Of a stretch of DNA of 58,811 nt, positions 10,984 through 23,800 are shown piece by piece. The notes beneath the pieces were generated by a model. That model saw only the letters and a program-made list of their open reading frames with translations. It was not told where the DNA came from and searched no databases. The position numbers and the translations under genes are program-made. Position 1 is the stretch's first letter, and every line of letters starts with the position of its first letter. Location: the NCBI GenBank assembly GCA_001662425.1, contig BDDC01000002.1, positions 61,523 to 120,333 of the forward strand. The letters run 5' to 3'. The DNA comes from Chlamydomonas sphaeroides. Its lineage: Eukaryota > Chlorophyta > Chlorophyceae > Chlamydomonadales > Chlamydomonadaceae.

Positions 10984-11020
10984 GGGGGGGGGGGGGGGGG
11001 GTTGGGGGGCNNNNNNNNNN
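10984..11020. other. poly-G run followed by assembly gap
   Basis: Eighteen consecutive G (10984-11001), TT, six G and a C, then ten N at 11011-11020. Ten N is a conventional placeholder, not a measured length. Both neighbouring genes are cut here. Confidence 0.95.
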
Positions 11021-11061
11021 TCCACACACTACCCCCATCCCCGCCCCCGCCCTGCACCCAC

Positions 11062-14000
11062 CTGCTGCCCCCGGAACACGCCTGCTCGAACGGTGCCAAA
11101 GCCGCCCGCACCCAGTGCCGTCGATGGGCCCCGCAGCAGCCGGACCACGTCATCGCCGGCTGCGGCGGCTGCTGCGGCTGCGCCTGCGGGCGCCTCTTCC
11201 GGGCGCTGCAGCGGGCTGTCCGAGTTACCCAGCGCGTCCGAGCCGCTGGCTTCCTCGGACACCTGTTGGCCGGCACACCGTTGTGTATTTAGTCATGGTG
11301 CGATGGGCGATATCATACCCGCAGGGTGCGGCGTGCTGCCTGTGGACGAGCGGGATCGGGAAGCTGGTGGGGCCGCCATCGATGGAGGATGGGCTTAAGA
11401 CGCGGTCCGCACTCGCAGTCTAGCGGACCCCAACCCGGCCAACAAAATGGTAAAAGTATCAGTGACATCAACGACATCACCCACCGCCACATCCATGACC
11501 ACGGTCGCGCGCTGCGGCGTGAATTTGGTAATCACGTCCTGCGCGTCCTCGCGCGGCTGCTGCTTGGACGTGCGCGGCGCGTGGGGCGTGCGGGGCGTGC
11601 TCGGCGACTCGGTGTAGCCTGCGATGCATGCGTGGGTTGGGACATACATGGCACAGGATTGGAAATGGGTAGGGCGCGCGCCTGTGATCTCCCTGTCGCG
11701 CCCGCTCAGGCTGGCCAGCCCCATGGGGCCAGGCGCCGGCACGCCGGTTGCACTCGTCCATCCCACATAGTGTGAGCGACAGATGGAGACATGCGCTGGC
11801 GGCTCGCAACCAGCAGCGGCATGTACGCAGCCGTCGTTACCTGCCGAGGCGCGCTCAAGCGCTTCATGCCAGCAGGCTACAGCAGGTACGGCAGCCGCCC
11901 CGTCCGGCGCGCTCTGCACGAGTCTGGCACGGCCCTCGTATCTTATGCACTACTTACAGATCGCGATAACTACGCGAAAACCACCATCGACGCGATCGAC
12001 CAGGATCCTAGGGCGGGATCGCGGGTTGTCTATGCCAATGGAGCTGCGCGAGGCTCCGAGCCAGCAGCCATCCGGGCTGGGCGGCAGCTCACCCCTCAGC
12101 GCGAGGCTCGTTGAGACGGAGGGCGAGTAGGCCGTCCCGTCGCAGCTGCTGCCGTTTTGGAGCATCGGGCTGCCACCGCCGCCCTTGATGTAACCCTGTT
12201 CCATGTCCAGCCTGCGTCCCGGGGGCAACATACCGTCATGCACTTTGCGAGCAGCTCAGCCAAGCGAGACCTGCTCTCTTCCCTGGCCTTCTGACCCCTG
12301 CTGAAGAAACCCTGGCCGGGGCCCGGCTACGAGCACACCCCATCCCAGCAGAGCATGCTGACCAGTCGCGCCAACACCATTGTGTCAGCACCTGGTGTCA
12401 TGAGGTGTTGACACGCGATTTGTAAGGTCTTTCTGACATGGCGTGCAAGGCGTGGTGTCAACCACGTGTTGGTGACGCCCCAAGATTACAGACGGCGCAA
12501 GCAGTTCGAACAAGCAGCAGCAGCCTGCTGCCACGCTACCTCACTGCATGGGCAGCTGCGTGATGATTAGTTGTTCTGCTGTTCTGCTGTTCTGCTGTTC
12601 TGCCGCGTGCGCACACACCGACTGCACGCCGCAGCACGCAGCGACGCGCGTGCGTGCAGACGGCCGCAGACGTGGCGCGCTGCCACTGGTGCGTCGTGAA
12701 GGCGAGCGCACAGCTTACCGCACGCGCCGCCCATGCACTGCCGGTCGGGGCGGCCGGAGGCAGAGCTGCTATGGTTAAAGCTTAGGGTTTAGAGCTACCT
12801 GCACACCTACGCAGACGCCGACGCAGACGCAGGCGCACCTGCCGGTCGGGGCCGCGGTGCAGTCGCCTCCTTGGCCGTTGCCGCCCGCCACCGAGGCGCA
12901 GTCCGGAATGTCCCTGCTGGCCTCGCTGGCCAGGTGCAGCCGGCCGCGCCGGCCCCTCGTCAGCAGCGCCGCCACGGCGGCTGCGGCCAGCAGCGCAACG
13001 CAGCCTGCTGGGGAATGGAGGTGCGGTACCGACGAAGACACAATCAAGTTTGCAGCCACCCAGTGAGCCTCACACGCACGCCCCCTCTGCTGCCAGCGGG
13101 TGGCTATCTAGCTAGCTGGGATGCCGGGCCGCGCAGGACGCACCGCACGCAGCAGGCTTCCCTCAGCGCCGTCGGCATCAAGCTCGACAGGGGCTCGCGC
13201 GAGCCGCCCGCGTGCTCGGGCGGGTTCGCCCCCGCCCACCAGCCACGCCGCGCTAGCTGCTGGCTGGTGCGCTGCAGCGGGCCCATGAGCCCGAGCATGC
13301 ATGTCCAACATGCGATGTGGCGGTACCGATCGACCAACCCGCGGGACTGGCAACGAGCAACCCACGGTAACCACGCTCTACTGTCCAACAGCCGTCCACC
13401 CAAGCCCTTGCGTATTTTGGTTCCACGCCCCCCACCCCGCTGGCGCACCTGCAACGACGCAGCCGGCGATGATGGCCACGGGCGGCCCGCCGCCGCCACC
13501 GCCGCCGCCGCCAGTGCCGCCCAACGCGCCGCCGTGTGCGTCTCCTTTCTTAATGGCTGCGCCCGGTGCGGCGGCATCGACCGCCCCCGGCGCCAGCGCC
13601 GGCCGCGGCGCGTTGGGCAGACCGAGCGGCAGCGGTACCTTGAGGGTCTGCTGGTAAAGCGTCATGATGCAGGGGGTGGGCCCGTTTTGCTGCGCGGGAA
13701 GTGGGTCGGGCGGCAACAGGGGGCGGCAGTTGGATTCATAGCTCGTGTCGTCGTGCGGCATCGGTGTGAAGATGAAGCGGTAGGTGTAATCAATGTTAGT
13801 GTTCCTGTTGCGCATGCTGCGCTGGCTGGTACTGCCGGGGGGGGGCTGAGCAGGCCCATAGCTCGTCTTGCGGCGGCAGGGCAGCAGGCACGGCCCCATG
13901 CCGGCAGCAGCACATGCCGCCCATGGGTGACGACTGTCAGCAGCGGCGCCACACGCGCGTCCAACGGGCGGACGAAAGCAGCAGGGCTCGCTTGCAGCCC

Positions 14001-17000
14001 GTGTAGCCGCCGCCCCTACTTGGTCGTGGATGACGAACAAATACAGTACGGCGCGGTACGGTGCGAGCGGGTACCAACTTCCGAACGCTGCCGCAACAGG
14101 GCTGATTGCCTTTTGCATCGCGCACCGCGTTCGCGCTTGCCTTGCGCGCCCGAGCATGCTGCTGCACCCGCCCGCCTGGACACAAGCGAGCAGCTGGTTG
14201 AGCGTGCAACAGCACACGCAGAAGCATCCAAACTGTTGGCGCCGCTCGCCTACGCCGCGCACGTACCGATGGTGGGCTATGTGCTAGCTCGCAGACGCGT
14301 GTGTTCGTAGCAGCCACATAGTTAGGTAGTGCTCATAGGTTGTATCATAGCCAGCTAGCTAGTATGCCCGGACCCTAGTATGTGTCCGCGCCGCAACGCA
14401 CCTCGACGCACGCCGTGGTGGTGGCGGTGCGGCATAGCAGCCGCACGTCTTTGAGCAGCACGGCGTAGTTGAGGTTGGGCCGCAACGCCAGTTCTGCGAA
14501 TGTAGGCGAAAGGGGCACGTACATCGGCAACGGCAGGCAGTCTCAGCAATGGGGCCCCGCGCGGTAGGTGGATAGGTAGCTCGGGCGGTGCCCCCCCCAA
14601 GCCCACGCAAGATCGCTCCAGCAGATAGCTAGGCTGCTCGGGCGCGGCAGCAACCCCAGCCAGCCAACAGCATGGGTGAGTTATGAGCGCCACAGCTGTC
14701 GTGCTGCGCGTCCTGCCGTCCATGCTTCTCCTGCTGTCGGTGGCGAGGCAGTCCATGCAAGCTGGGGCTGCAGGCTCCAAGCGCAGCAGCCGCTCGCATG
14801 CGATGTCATGCATGCCGTGGCGCCAGCCAGGCGTGCGTGCGGCGGCGCAGGACATGCGTCGTACGGCAGTACGGCGGCAGCCTCACCTCCCGGGTCGGCT
14901 GTCGGGGGGCGCAGCGTCGACGCCCGAATCACCGCGGTCTGGAAGTCGTACACGATCGGCCTGCGCAGCAGCGGCACGCAGCAGCATCCTCATCCTCATC
15001 CTCAGCAGCATCGGCGGATTGCCATCCTAACGCAGCAGCGAGCATGGCAGCAGCGACCGGCATCAGTGGCAGCAGCGCCTATCCTCTTTCTCATCCCATC
15101 ATCCTCAGCAGCAGATAGAGCTGCCGCGGCAGCCTGCCTTGTCAACCTTCCTGCCGTCACTCGCCAAAGCTCCGTCACGGCGCGCGAGCCCCCTACCACG
15201 ACCCCTGCGCCTCGTTCGGCTGCATTTGTGCTACCTATAGATAGCTAGTTATCTATAGATAGCTAGTAGCCACCAGCGAGCCCGCGGGACGGGGCGCGTA
15301 GGGGGCTCCGGCGCGGGCGCTCAACCTCGCTCCTGAAGTCACGGCGGGCAGGTCAAGCCCGCTGCACCGCTTCTACTATTTCTGCTGTTCATTTTGGACA
15401 CCAGCGATCAATACAGCAACACACTTGACATCGAGCAGAATTATCGAGTGACGTATTACCAGGAGCAGCCCGACGCTTCTCTGCGGCTGCAACATCCGTC
15501 GCAGGCTCGCAGCTCCACCAATTGAGCGCGGGGCGGGCTTCACGGTCAGCGACGACCCACCAGCAGCGGCGTTCCAGCGGCGCGGCGTCGTCGGGGATGC
15601 AGCCGTCCTGCGGCGCCCCCAGCTGGAAGCGCTGCGTCAAGTCCTCAAAGCCCTCCATCTTCAAGCTCTGCGGGCACGCGCCAGCAAGCGAGCAGCTATG
15701 GCAACATGCCGGAGGCTGCTGGCAGAGCTGGGTGTATGCTGCGAGTTTTGCTGGCTCTCGCAGCCAAGCTAGCGGCACGCACGAGCGGGCGGCAAGCACG
15801 CAAATTGATATCTATCGCCGTCAGGCGCCGTCAACGCAGCCATGCGCAATTCATCAAGAGTCATACATCAAGGTTGACAGACGTCTACATATGACGCCGC
15901 AATGTGCGAGATGAGAGATGTGTGCGGATGGGCGCGACGCAACGAACATAGCGCACTCATGGACCCCGCGCGCGGCTCACTGGCAGCATACGAATGTCCT
16001 CCCATGTCAACAACTGGTTGGCGGTCTGTGGCCGATAGAGCGGGGCAGCGATGGGCTCGTGAGATACCCGCTACGTTGCAACCGCGGTTGCTTGCTTAGT
16101 GTTCAGGCAGGGGAAAACCTCCTCTGGGCGTGTTCATTCTTGTGTGTCCACCGCATCACGCCTGGCAACCCTGCCTCGCGCAACTGACGCCGTGGCGAGC
16201 GCAGCAGCCACACGCACACAGCCGCACGGCATTGCGAAAAGGGCAAGGCGCCTGGAAGGCGCCTCTGCTGTACGGCAACGCTTGCCGCTTTTGTGATCTA
16301 CCTCTATGTCGTAGCAAGCGCCTGAGTACGGGCCGGTTGCAACAGGTGATAAGCACAAGCAAGGGTAATTTAAATCCGGGGCAAAATCCGGGGCAGCAGC
16401 ACAGCAGACACATACACCCACAACCTGCAGATGGTGACCCTAAGCAAGCAGGTATCTCACCGAACATGATGGCACCATCGGTCAGCGTTATTGCCGAGAA
16501 CTCGTACGCCAGCGGCGACACGAGCATGGGCGCCCAGGCCCCCGCCAGCATCAGCTCCTGGCTGACCGTGTCCATCAGCACCGCCCGCTCGATGGCCAGG
16601 TGCACACGCCATCCGGAGAGCTGGACCTGCAGGCAGACAGGGCGGCAAAGCAATGAGGACATTCGTGGGTTGACAAGTACAACGCTTGGAACATCGAATG
16701 ATGCTGAAACGAACCTGCTGCGTACGTGCCAAGCTTGGAAGCTCGCGGGACGCGCTGGATGGCAATATGAACGGATACACATGGAAGTGTGTTGAGGAAG
16801 GGGAAGCCGGCAGGCACAGGATTCGTCCGCGTCGCTGCGCGAGCTAGGGACGACCACCGCGGGCAGGGGAGACCCCTCCCCTGACCGCGGGAGGGTGCTG
16901 GCGGGTCTGCCGCATCGCGCACCCACGGCCAGCGCACCCAATTCAATTTACATCACACATATGCATCTGGGACACCGCTTAGCACAAGCGCGTGGATAGA

Positions 17001-17448
17001 CACGGCTAGAGCAGCCCACGCCCAGGGAAGGCAGGCAGGGCCAGGCAGGGCAGGAACGGTCGCTTGGGTGTTTCCGTTTGAGGAGCGTCGCCGAGGCCGT
17101 GAGAGGCCACTATGCATGGCTAAAAATTATTTGCAATAATGCCACGACGCAGCGCACCTTCTGCTGGCACGCCAGTCTGAGTACGGGCCATTGCGAAAGT
17201 CTGTCGACCCCCCGCAGCGTCACGTTCCGCGTGAGTAAAACGGGCAATGTGTGGCCAGTGAAGTCTTCGTCGAGCAGCTCGAGGTAGAGCGTCTTCACGA
17301 GAATCAGTTGGGCAGTCGGGTCCGCAAGCGCTGCTGCGAGCTCCCGCCCATTGCCCACGAGCACCTCTGGTAACGCTAAGGCGCCAAGGCTGCAGAGCGA
17401 CGCGGCCAGCGCGCTTAAAAGGAACCACTGAGATTGGAAGGTCGTCAT
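11062..17448 (-). CDS. receptor-like TKL protein kinase, copy A, truncated at the gap
   Basis: Predicted single-pass membrane receptor with a cytosolic tyrosine-kinase-like serine/threonine kinase. Exons (minus): 17448-17158, 16626-16461, 16321-16302 (20-nt microexon), 15667-15561, 14960-14887, 14493-14402, 13821-13449, 13004-12839, 12211-12093, 11618-11485 and 11262-11062; 1743 nt, 581 residues, phases consistent throughout. The signal peptide is residues 1 to about 26 (WFLLSALAASLCSLGALALP). The ectodomain includes LLTRNVTLRGVDRL, VQLSGWRVHLAIERAVL and NYAVLLKDVRLLC. A transmembrane helix spans the exon 7/8 junction (AIIAGCVVAGCVALLAAAAV), then TRGRRGR. The kinase begins with the glycine loop LGAGGFGTVRAGVFRGQQ. 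The VAIK lysine, HRD and DFG parts are absent because the next intron enters the gap at 11020. Signals sensed are unknown. A paralogue lies at 57037. Confidence 0.8.
12212..12838. other. intron 8 of kinase copy A
   Basis: A 627-base intron between exons 8 and 9. It contains a short array of TTCTGCTG units at about 12571-12602 and no coding sense. Confidence 0.6.
12571..12602. repeat. octamer repeat (TTCTGCTG)n
   Basis: About four tandem copies within intron 8 of kinase copy A. Confidence 0.85.
15286..15385 (+). mobile_element. solo 3' tail of a dispersed element inside a kinase intron
   Basis: This block resembles 55304-55409: both begin GGGAC or GGGGACAGGGCGCGTAGG, pass through a TCACGGCG segment followed by TCAAGC, and end in a TATTTCT-type tract. 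Here it sits in the intron between kinase exons 4 and 5, without the coding part seen at 54.5-55.25 kb. That fits a 5'-truncated insertion of a retroelement-like repeat. The class is unknown. Confidence 0.55.
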
Positions 17449-18398
17449 CGTGACCGCACGCCCAACGCGCTCAACATTGTAATGCATAGACGGTGTACTA
17501 GCAACGATGTATGTAAGTGTGGGGTGGTGAGCTCGGGATGACTCGTTAGGTGCTTTGTTCACAGTGACGCAGCAGCGTCGGCGTCGCCCTAGTCCTGCCG
17601 CTGGCTAGCACATAATACTTCGCATGTCAACGTATTTGTGGCACTCAGCAAGCGTGACAAACAGCTGACGGTAGAACGAGCAAAAGTAAGGCCGCCGCAG
17701 CCGCGCGACGACGATACGGCCGGTTACGGCGCAAGCCGAGCGCAAGCGCTGGCCACGCCATACATGTATTGCACGAGTTAACTGCCTATCCTGACATATA
17801 TTCTGTGGAATTTACCAGCTGGCGGCACGGGCTGTGTATCACAGGCTGTCTCCCCTGGGACAGCCTCAGACACAAATCGAAGCCCACGCGGGTTCCATTC
17901 GGGGGTCCGTGGGCGGGGTCTGTGTCCCTGCGCGAGGGGCGCCCATTCTCCATACTGTATCATCTCATGATATCCGGTACCTCTAGGAGCAGTTGTGGAC
18001 CTCAGGTCGCTTGGCAGCCTCGACATGCTTGTGCATGTCGCCACAGATACCCGTACGTAGCGCGCGCCATACGTAAGTAGATGACTTCCTGAACCCATAC
18101 AGCATATATCAAGCGCTGAGATGGCCCCTCGGAGCCCTGCCAACCACCGCGCGTGCAGCCTCATGGCATATGTAGCCGCTAGACAGGCTCTGGTGGCAGC
18201 CCTGACAGTTCGGGGAGGCTGGTCGCTGTCACGCCCCCTGGATCCCTGGCAACCCCTGAAGCGCGTTCCACATGCTCCCGTCCGTAGCGAGCTAGCACTG
18301 CGTTCTTAGGAGGGTACTTAAACTGATCCAGCACGCCGTCGGAGTCCATACGGCTTGGGATTCCCCGGAACCATGTGTTTGGACCCCTCATACGGCAA

Positions 18399-18521
18399 AA
18401 ACCCCAAACCCGCTTTAGCTGAAGTCGGACAAGGATGCCACTATGCAAATATTGTTGATCACTGGGGGGTGGGGCCAGGTGGTATCCTTGTCCAATTTCA
18501 GCTAGAGCGTGTTTTGGGGGT
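18399..18521. repeat. imperfect inverted repeat, 43-base arms
   Basis: Left arm 18399-18441, right arm 18479-18521, loop 37 bases. The arms match at 35 of 43 positions when one is reverse-complemented. It could be a small foldback (MITE-like) element or a structured RNA. No target-site duplication was found by eye. Confidence 0.8.
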
Positions 18522-19198
18522 CGAAAGATGGTGCCCCTGGGGACACAGGCCGGGAGCCGAGTGGTACCCGAGTCGCGTAGCCTGGTACAGTGACGTCCAT
18601 AAGGTCGGGGCTCGGGAGACTTGGCGGGTTTGCGTGTGTGGTTTTCGGCATGCGTTTGCGTACGGCACCATCAGGCGCGTTTAACTGCGTGTCAGGGTTC
18701 CGCATTGCTAGTGGAGAGCACAGTAGAAACAGAGCCCTTCGTGCGAGGCACTCTGGGAGTGGCCGCAGAGGCGCGCTGGCAGGTGCCATGGGGATCAGGA
18801 GAGGACGGAGATATCCCCTAGGAGCTCGGCGCCCGTTGTACTCGGCAGGCGGCATTCTACTACTTCCCAGCCTTCTCGTGAGCCCCCCGTTTGCTCTGCC
18901 GTGTCACGACCGAACTAGGCAGAAGTGACACAGGCCTGGGCACGGGAGTCACTGGGTTGCAGGTGTGTCGCGTAGCCGGCGGATTCACGGACCAACGCTG
19001 AGACGGGACCACAGGAACTGCACTCGGATCGAGTGGCCTGCCGCCTTTACGCCACGGACTCCAAGCCGCTGTAAGCGCTGAGCAACACTGGCTAATGTTG
19101 ACTTCTCCTAGCCGTCTAGCAGCTGCAGACTGCGTCGAGGCTGTTACGCGGGGATCTCTGAATTCAGGGGCTTGGGTTCCTTGGTTTAGCGCTGTGCT

Positions 19199-19222
19199 GA
19201 GAGAGAGAGAGAGAGAGAGAGA
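19199..19222. repeat. (GA)12 microsatellite
   Basis: Twenty-four bases of alternating G and A. Confidence 0.97.
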
Positions 19223-19383
19223 ATATTGCACGAGTATTAGCACAAATGCACAGAGCGAGAATCGAGCACTGAACTGTGCTCGTTCTCGCGGGGAAGCGCC
19301 CCGCCCCCAGACTGTCCTTGCCACAACGCGTTGGCCATGTCCCTACGTTCTGGGTCGTCCCGGCGGTGTCCAGCGCCCAGGCT

Positions 19384-19422
19384 CCTGACCCTGATCAACA
19401 CCATGGGTTTATCGGGGTCAGG
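19384..19422. repeat. 12-bp stem hairpin
   Basis: CCTGACCCTGAT and ATCGGGGTCAGG pair with one G-T pair around a 15-base loop. Function unknown. Confidence 0.7.
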
Positions 19423-20816
19423 GGAGATCGGGGTGGCCCGCCCTTAACGGGCAGCGATGAACAGGCGTGTACCTGCCCGCCTAGGCTCGAGGCCTATTTT
19501 TAGGTTTGTTGTCTGCCCCTTCTTGGACAGTGTAACTTTCTGCGCTACTCTCTGAATCTCTGCCTCAAACCCGCCCTTTTTCTCTGCTGGTTCAGATGGG
19601 ACGAGGTTGGCGGCATGCGCGGGGGCCGGGCGGCGATGCGCGGCGGGCGTGCAGGTGGCGGCCGCGGCCTCGACCAGCGTGGCTGTTGGAGCTTTGACGG
19701 GGGGTGGGGGCTGAGCCGGCGGCGAGGAGCGCTGCCTCTTGGCAGTGCTTGGCTGGCTGGGCGGTGGTAGTCGAAAAAGCTGCCCTGGGGCCCTGGGGTA
19801 CTGTAGAGGGCTCAGAGCAGTTCTGGTGTTGCTGGCATACTCGGGTTGAAGCCTCGCTTTTACATACGCTGTTGAGAGGGCCCGTCGCAGCATCATGCAC
19901 CCATGGCCGTGGCTCAACGGAGGGCGGGTTGAGAGCACCGGTAAGAGCCGCGGCGGCCCGGCCCGCCCATGTATGCAGTAGGCAACCTAAACTTGATGAT
20001 TGGGCTGACAAACGAAGCCTTCCACGTCAAATCGTCGAATCGTCCAGGCCGGTAGCTTGCACCTGTCCGATCCTCTCCCTAAGCTTCTGTACCTAGCTGC
20101 CAGAGTCCGCAATCCAAGGAGGCCACCTGCGTAAACACAAGCATGGATGGCTCCTTCAACCGGAGCAAACCTGTGAGACGGGGCGGGAATCGTACTCATA
20201 CCCATTATCGTGCTGCCCAATGGGGCCATAGGTGTGCGATGGGGTGCCGGGGGCTTGCCGGTATGCTCAAAATGTCGCCGTCCCTGGCTGAGTGGCTCGG
20301 TGCGCTTCTCGTTCGGGCACAAGACAGCAACACTGCCTTCTTGCCAGAATCTATAACAGTGCGTCGAGTTCAAAACCATGCAAGACAGCAGCAGCGGCAG
20401 CCTTTGCCGCGGCACTGATCGCCGTGGCAGGGAGCCACGTAGGTTAGGGCAGGAGGGTGCAAGCAGGTTTGGAAGATGAGTTGCACATGGCCCCACGTAA
20501 AAGTGCGGTGACGCTGCTGTTATTGCCGGAGCTTGTGGGACTTGTTGCACCACCCTTTCTCCTCGCGCATTTTGATGGGGAGGGGGAGAGAGGGGTGATG
20601 CCAGGGTAAACACACGGTTTCGTCATGCCACCGTTCTGCGGTACCTTCGCGCCAACACCCTTCTGCGCCAGCCGAGTACCACGTTAACTATTCAGAGGTT
20701 GTCACATCTAATTTCCGAGGAGCATTGACTTGCTCGACACTTGCAAGCACTGCTGCGACCTGTTTCTCTGAGGACGATATGTTGAAAAATAGATAGTTGT
20801 TCATCTTTTCCGAAAG

Positions 20817-23800
20817 ATGGCAGGGCAGCTGGGAGGAGGCGGCCTTCGCGGCGCGACTGACTCGTTGTTGTACTCCTTCAACGAGCCACCGTCGCGAGGT
20901 GCGTATGTCTGTCGGAAAACAAATTGCACCATCACTCTCACGCGCACACTGGGCGTGGCATGTCGTGTCGTCGCAGCATGTCCGTTCGCAGCAACAAGAC
21001 TGCGAACTTACTTGTGCCTTGCGGTCGGGAGATAAGCCAGTCAGGCTGCTACGCACAACTGCAACCTGTAAGACTGCGCCACCCCCGGGTTCCCCCAGGC
21101 GCCGTCGCTCCGCCCCCGCCTATCGCCAACCCGCGACGGCTGAGGACGCAGTCCGTGGCTGGCGATGGCCAGGGCGACTTGCCCGGGTAGGCATCGTCGC
21201 CGTGTGTCAGCCGCATCTGCTGCCGCCGGTGTCATCCTGACAAGGCGGGGCCAGGCGCAGGGGCTGCCGATGTCGCTGCAGCAGGGCTCGCCTGGGCACC
21301 CTCCCCATCCTCGACCCAACCCTTGCACCTCACGAACGCAGGCCGGCGGGGCAGGGCTCAGGGTTCGTGCCAACAGGCGCTTCCCCGACCCGGGCGAGCT
21401 TCTCGGGGGAAGGGCCGCGAGCCCATGGCGCCGGTGCCACGAACCCCGGAGGCATGCCCCTCCTACCGCCCGGCCCTGGCGTGGCCGTTCAACGGCTCAG
21501 CACCCCCGGAGGAACCACGGTGGGACTGCCGCGACTCGAAGTCCCTGGCAGCTCCGGTGCCTCAGCCGGCGGCGCCGGCGACCTCCCGGCCGTCGGCGTG
21601 GGCGGCCGCCGTCAGTCCGCGCCGGGCGGCGGCGTCGCCCTCTTGTGCGACGTCAACCTCTCAACCTCTATGGACGCGGACGGCGGCGCCGACGGCAGTG
21701 GCTTCGTGCCGTCACCGCGGCCAGCGGCGTCGGCCGTGCTAGCGCCGCTGCGGTCGTCGGCAGCGGCGGCGCTAGACCCTCCGCGGCTGGCGTCGACGTC
21801 CTCCAGCTGGGCCGGTGGCCGGCTGAGCCTCACCGGCGGCGGAGGAGCCCTGGAAGGCGGGTTCGTGCCGTCGCCGCCACTGGGGGCCGACGGCGCCGTC
21901 AGCAGCCCGCTGACGCCGGCTCCGCTAGGCGGGCTGCCGACGCCGCCGCGGCGGTCGCAGAGCATGGCTGACCGGGCGGCCGCGGCGGCGGGGGAGGCCT
22001 TGCAGCAGCACAGCGAGGAGCTGCAGCGGGTGGCAGGCAGGTTGCGGTACTGAGCTGCTTGGCAGCACCTGCATGTGCCGTACCAAGGCGCCGTATCGAT
22101 CATGCGCTGCTGGGTTGGTAGGGCGGCTCCCTGCGTCGTGTGTGCCAGGGGCGTGGCTTCCGGACCAGGCCACGGCTGGCGGCACGCTGCCCGCACGCCC
22201 CGCCGCCTTCCACCACCGGCGCCGCGCCGCCGCTGCCGCGAGCCACGCTACCCACGAAGTCGCCCAGCCGCGTAGTCACACTTTCCGCAGCCAGCCGCGC
22301 TAACGGCGGCGCGCCATGCTGACTTTGTCGCGACCGCTCGCGCCAGCGTGCCCCTGCCTCCTGCACTGCGCACCGCTCCTCCCTTCCCCAGGCGCGCTGC
22401 TGGCGCTCCACGCGCCCGCCGCCTCCCGCCCGCGCTCCGCCGTCGCCACGCTGCCGCCGCCAGGCAGCCCCGGCGGCGGCCTCTCACTCGGCACCAGCTC
22501 CTCCCTCGCCTCGGCCGCCAGCGGCGGCGGCGGCGGCGGCGGCGGCTCCCTTGGCATTGGTGGCCTGGGCACTCCGCAGCTGCTTGCGCTGCGCGACGGC
22601 GGCCCCGAGCTGCAGCGCGAGCTGCGGGTGGCGGTGCGGCGCTGCTTCGCGGCGGCGCGGCAGGAGCTGGCGGGCGGGTCGCCGGGGCGGCCGCTGGGGG
22701 GCCCCCTGCACGACATGTGGGCCACGCTGGACGCGTACCTGGAGGGATCCTCGGGTGCGGCGCGGAGGGGGAGGCACGTGCGGCGCAGCGAGGGGCTGGC
22801 GGGAGGATGGCAGGGCGGGGGCGGGGGCGAGGGCTGAGCCCGGGCTGTGCGTGTCGGAAGCAGGGCGGCACGGCGAGCAGGGGCGCAGGGGCGCATGGAC
22901 AGGGGCATCCCCGTACTAGGGCGAGCGTCCCAAGCGCTGCCACCAGCTCCGCCTGTGGCGCCTGCACCGCGCTGCCGCCCCCACGCCATGCCGCCCCCAC
23001 CCTATGCCGCCCCCACGCCATGCCGCCACCAGAGCTCACCAACACTCTGGTGGCGGCGCTGCTGGACGCGAGGCGGAGCTCCTCGGCGCACGCCGGCGGC
23101 AGCGCCTCGGGCCGTTCGCCGCCGTCGCTGGCCAGCAGCGGCGACGGCAGCGGCGGCGGCCAGGACCTGGATGCGCTGCTGGTGCGGCCGTTGGGGCCGT
23201 CTTGGCGTCAGGCTCCTAACTTGCTCATGCTGCATGAGGGCCCCAATGCCGGTAGCTCCACACAACATCATACCCCTGCCCCGACACCAACCCACAGTCG
23301 GCCAACGCCGAGCTCCAGCGGCAGCTCGACGCCGCCCGCGGCCGGCTGCTGCTGGCCGAGTGCCGCGCCGCCGCCGCCGAGGAGGCCGCGGAGGTGGCCA
23401 GCGGCGCCGCCGGGCCGCCGGGAGCTGGCGGTGGCGGCGTGCAGCGGTCGTCGGGCAGCGTGGGAAACCTGGGGCCGCGGCCGCCGGGGGACAGATTCGT
23501 GTCGCCGCCGGAGCGAGTGGGCCAGGGCCCGGTGTCGCCAAGGTGGGGCCGTTGGGGGAAAATATTGGCAAGAGGCTGTGTTGCCGTGTGGATAGCGGAC
23601 CAAGGTGGGGGCGTTGGAGGCAGGCTGCTGGCGCTGCCGTGTCATGGCGTCGTGGGGCCGGCACGGCGATGGCGCCAGTGGCGCGCGGCACTGCGGCGTG
23701 GGCGCCCTGCGCGGCGAGCGCCCTGCAGCAGCACCCCAAGACCAGGGGAGCAGCCGCCGGGCTGGGGGCGCGAAGCCCGCGCACACGAGGCCTGCCGCCA

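Larger units (their letters stand above)
17449..20816. other. 3.4-kb intergenic stretch, no clear gene
   Basis: Contains the promoter side of kinase copy A, an imperfect inverted repeat (18399-18521), a GA microsatellite (19199-19222) and a 12-bp hairpin (19384-19422). A minus-strand open frame at 19938-19444 ends with a Lys/Thr-rich motif (QRVAQKVTLSKKGQTTNLKI) that could be an exon or a mobile-element remnant; I do not recognise it. Nothing else is supported. Confidence 0.5.

Noticed and set aside
19444..19938. Minus-strand open frame of 164 codons as a gene
   Set aside because: Only its last third looks protein-like. There are no supported exon partners and no recognised domain, so it is mentioned in the intergenic note only.
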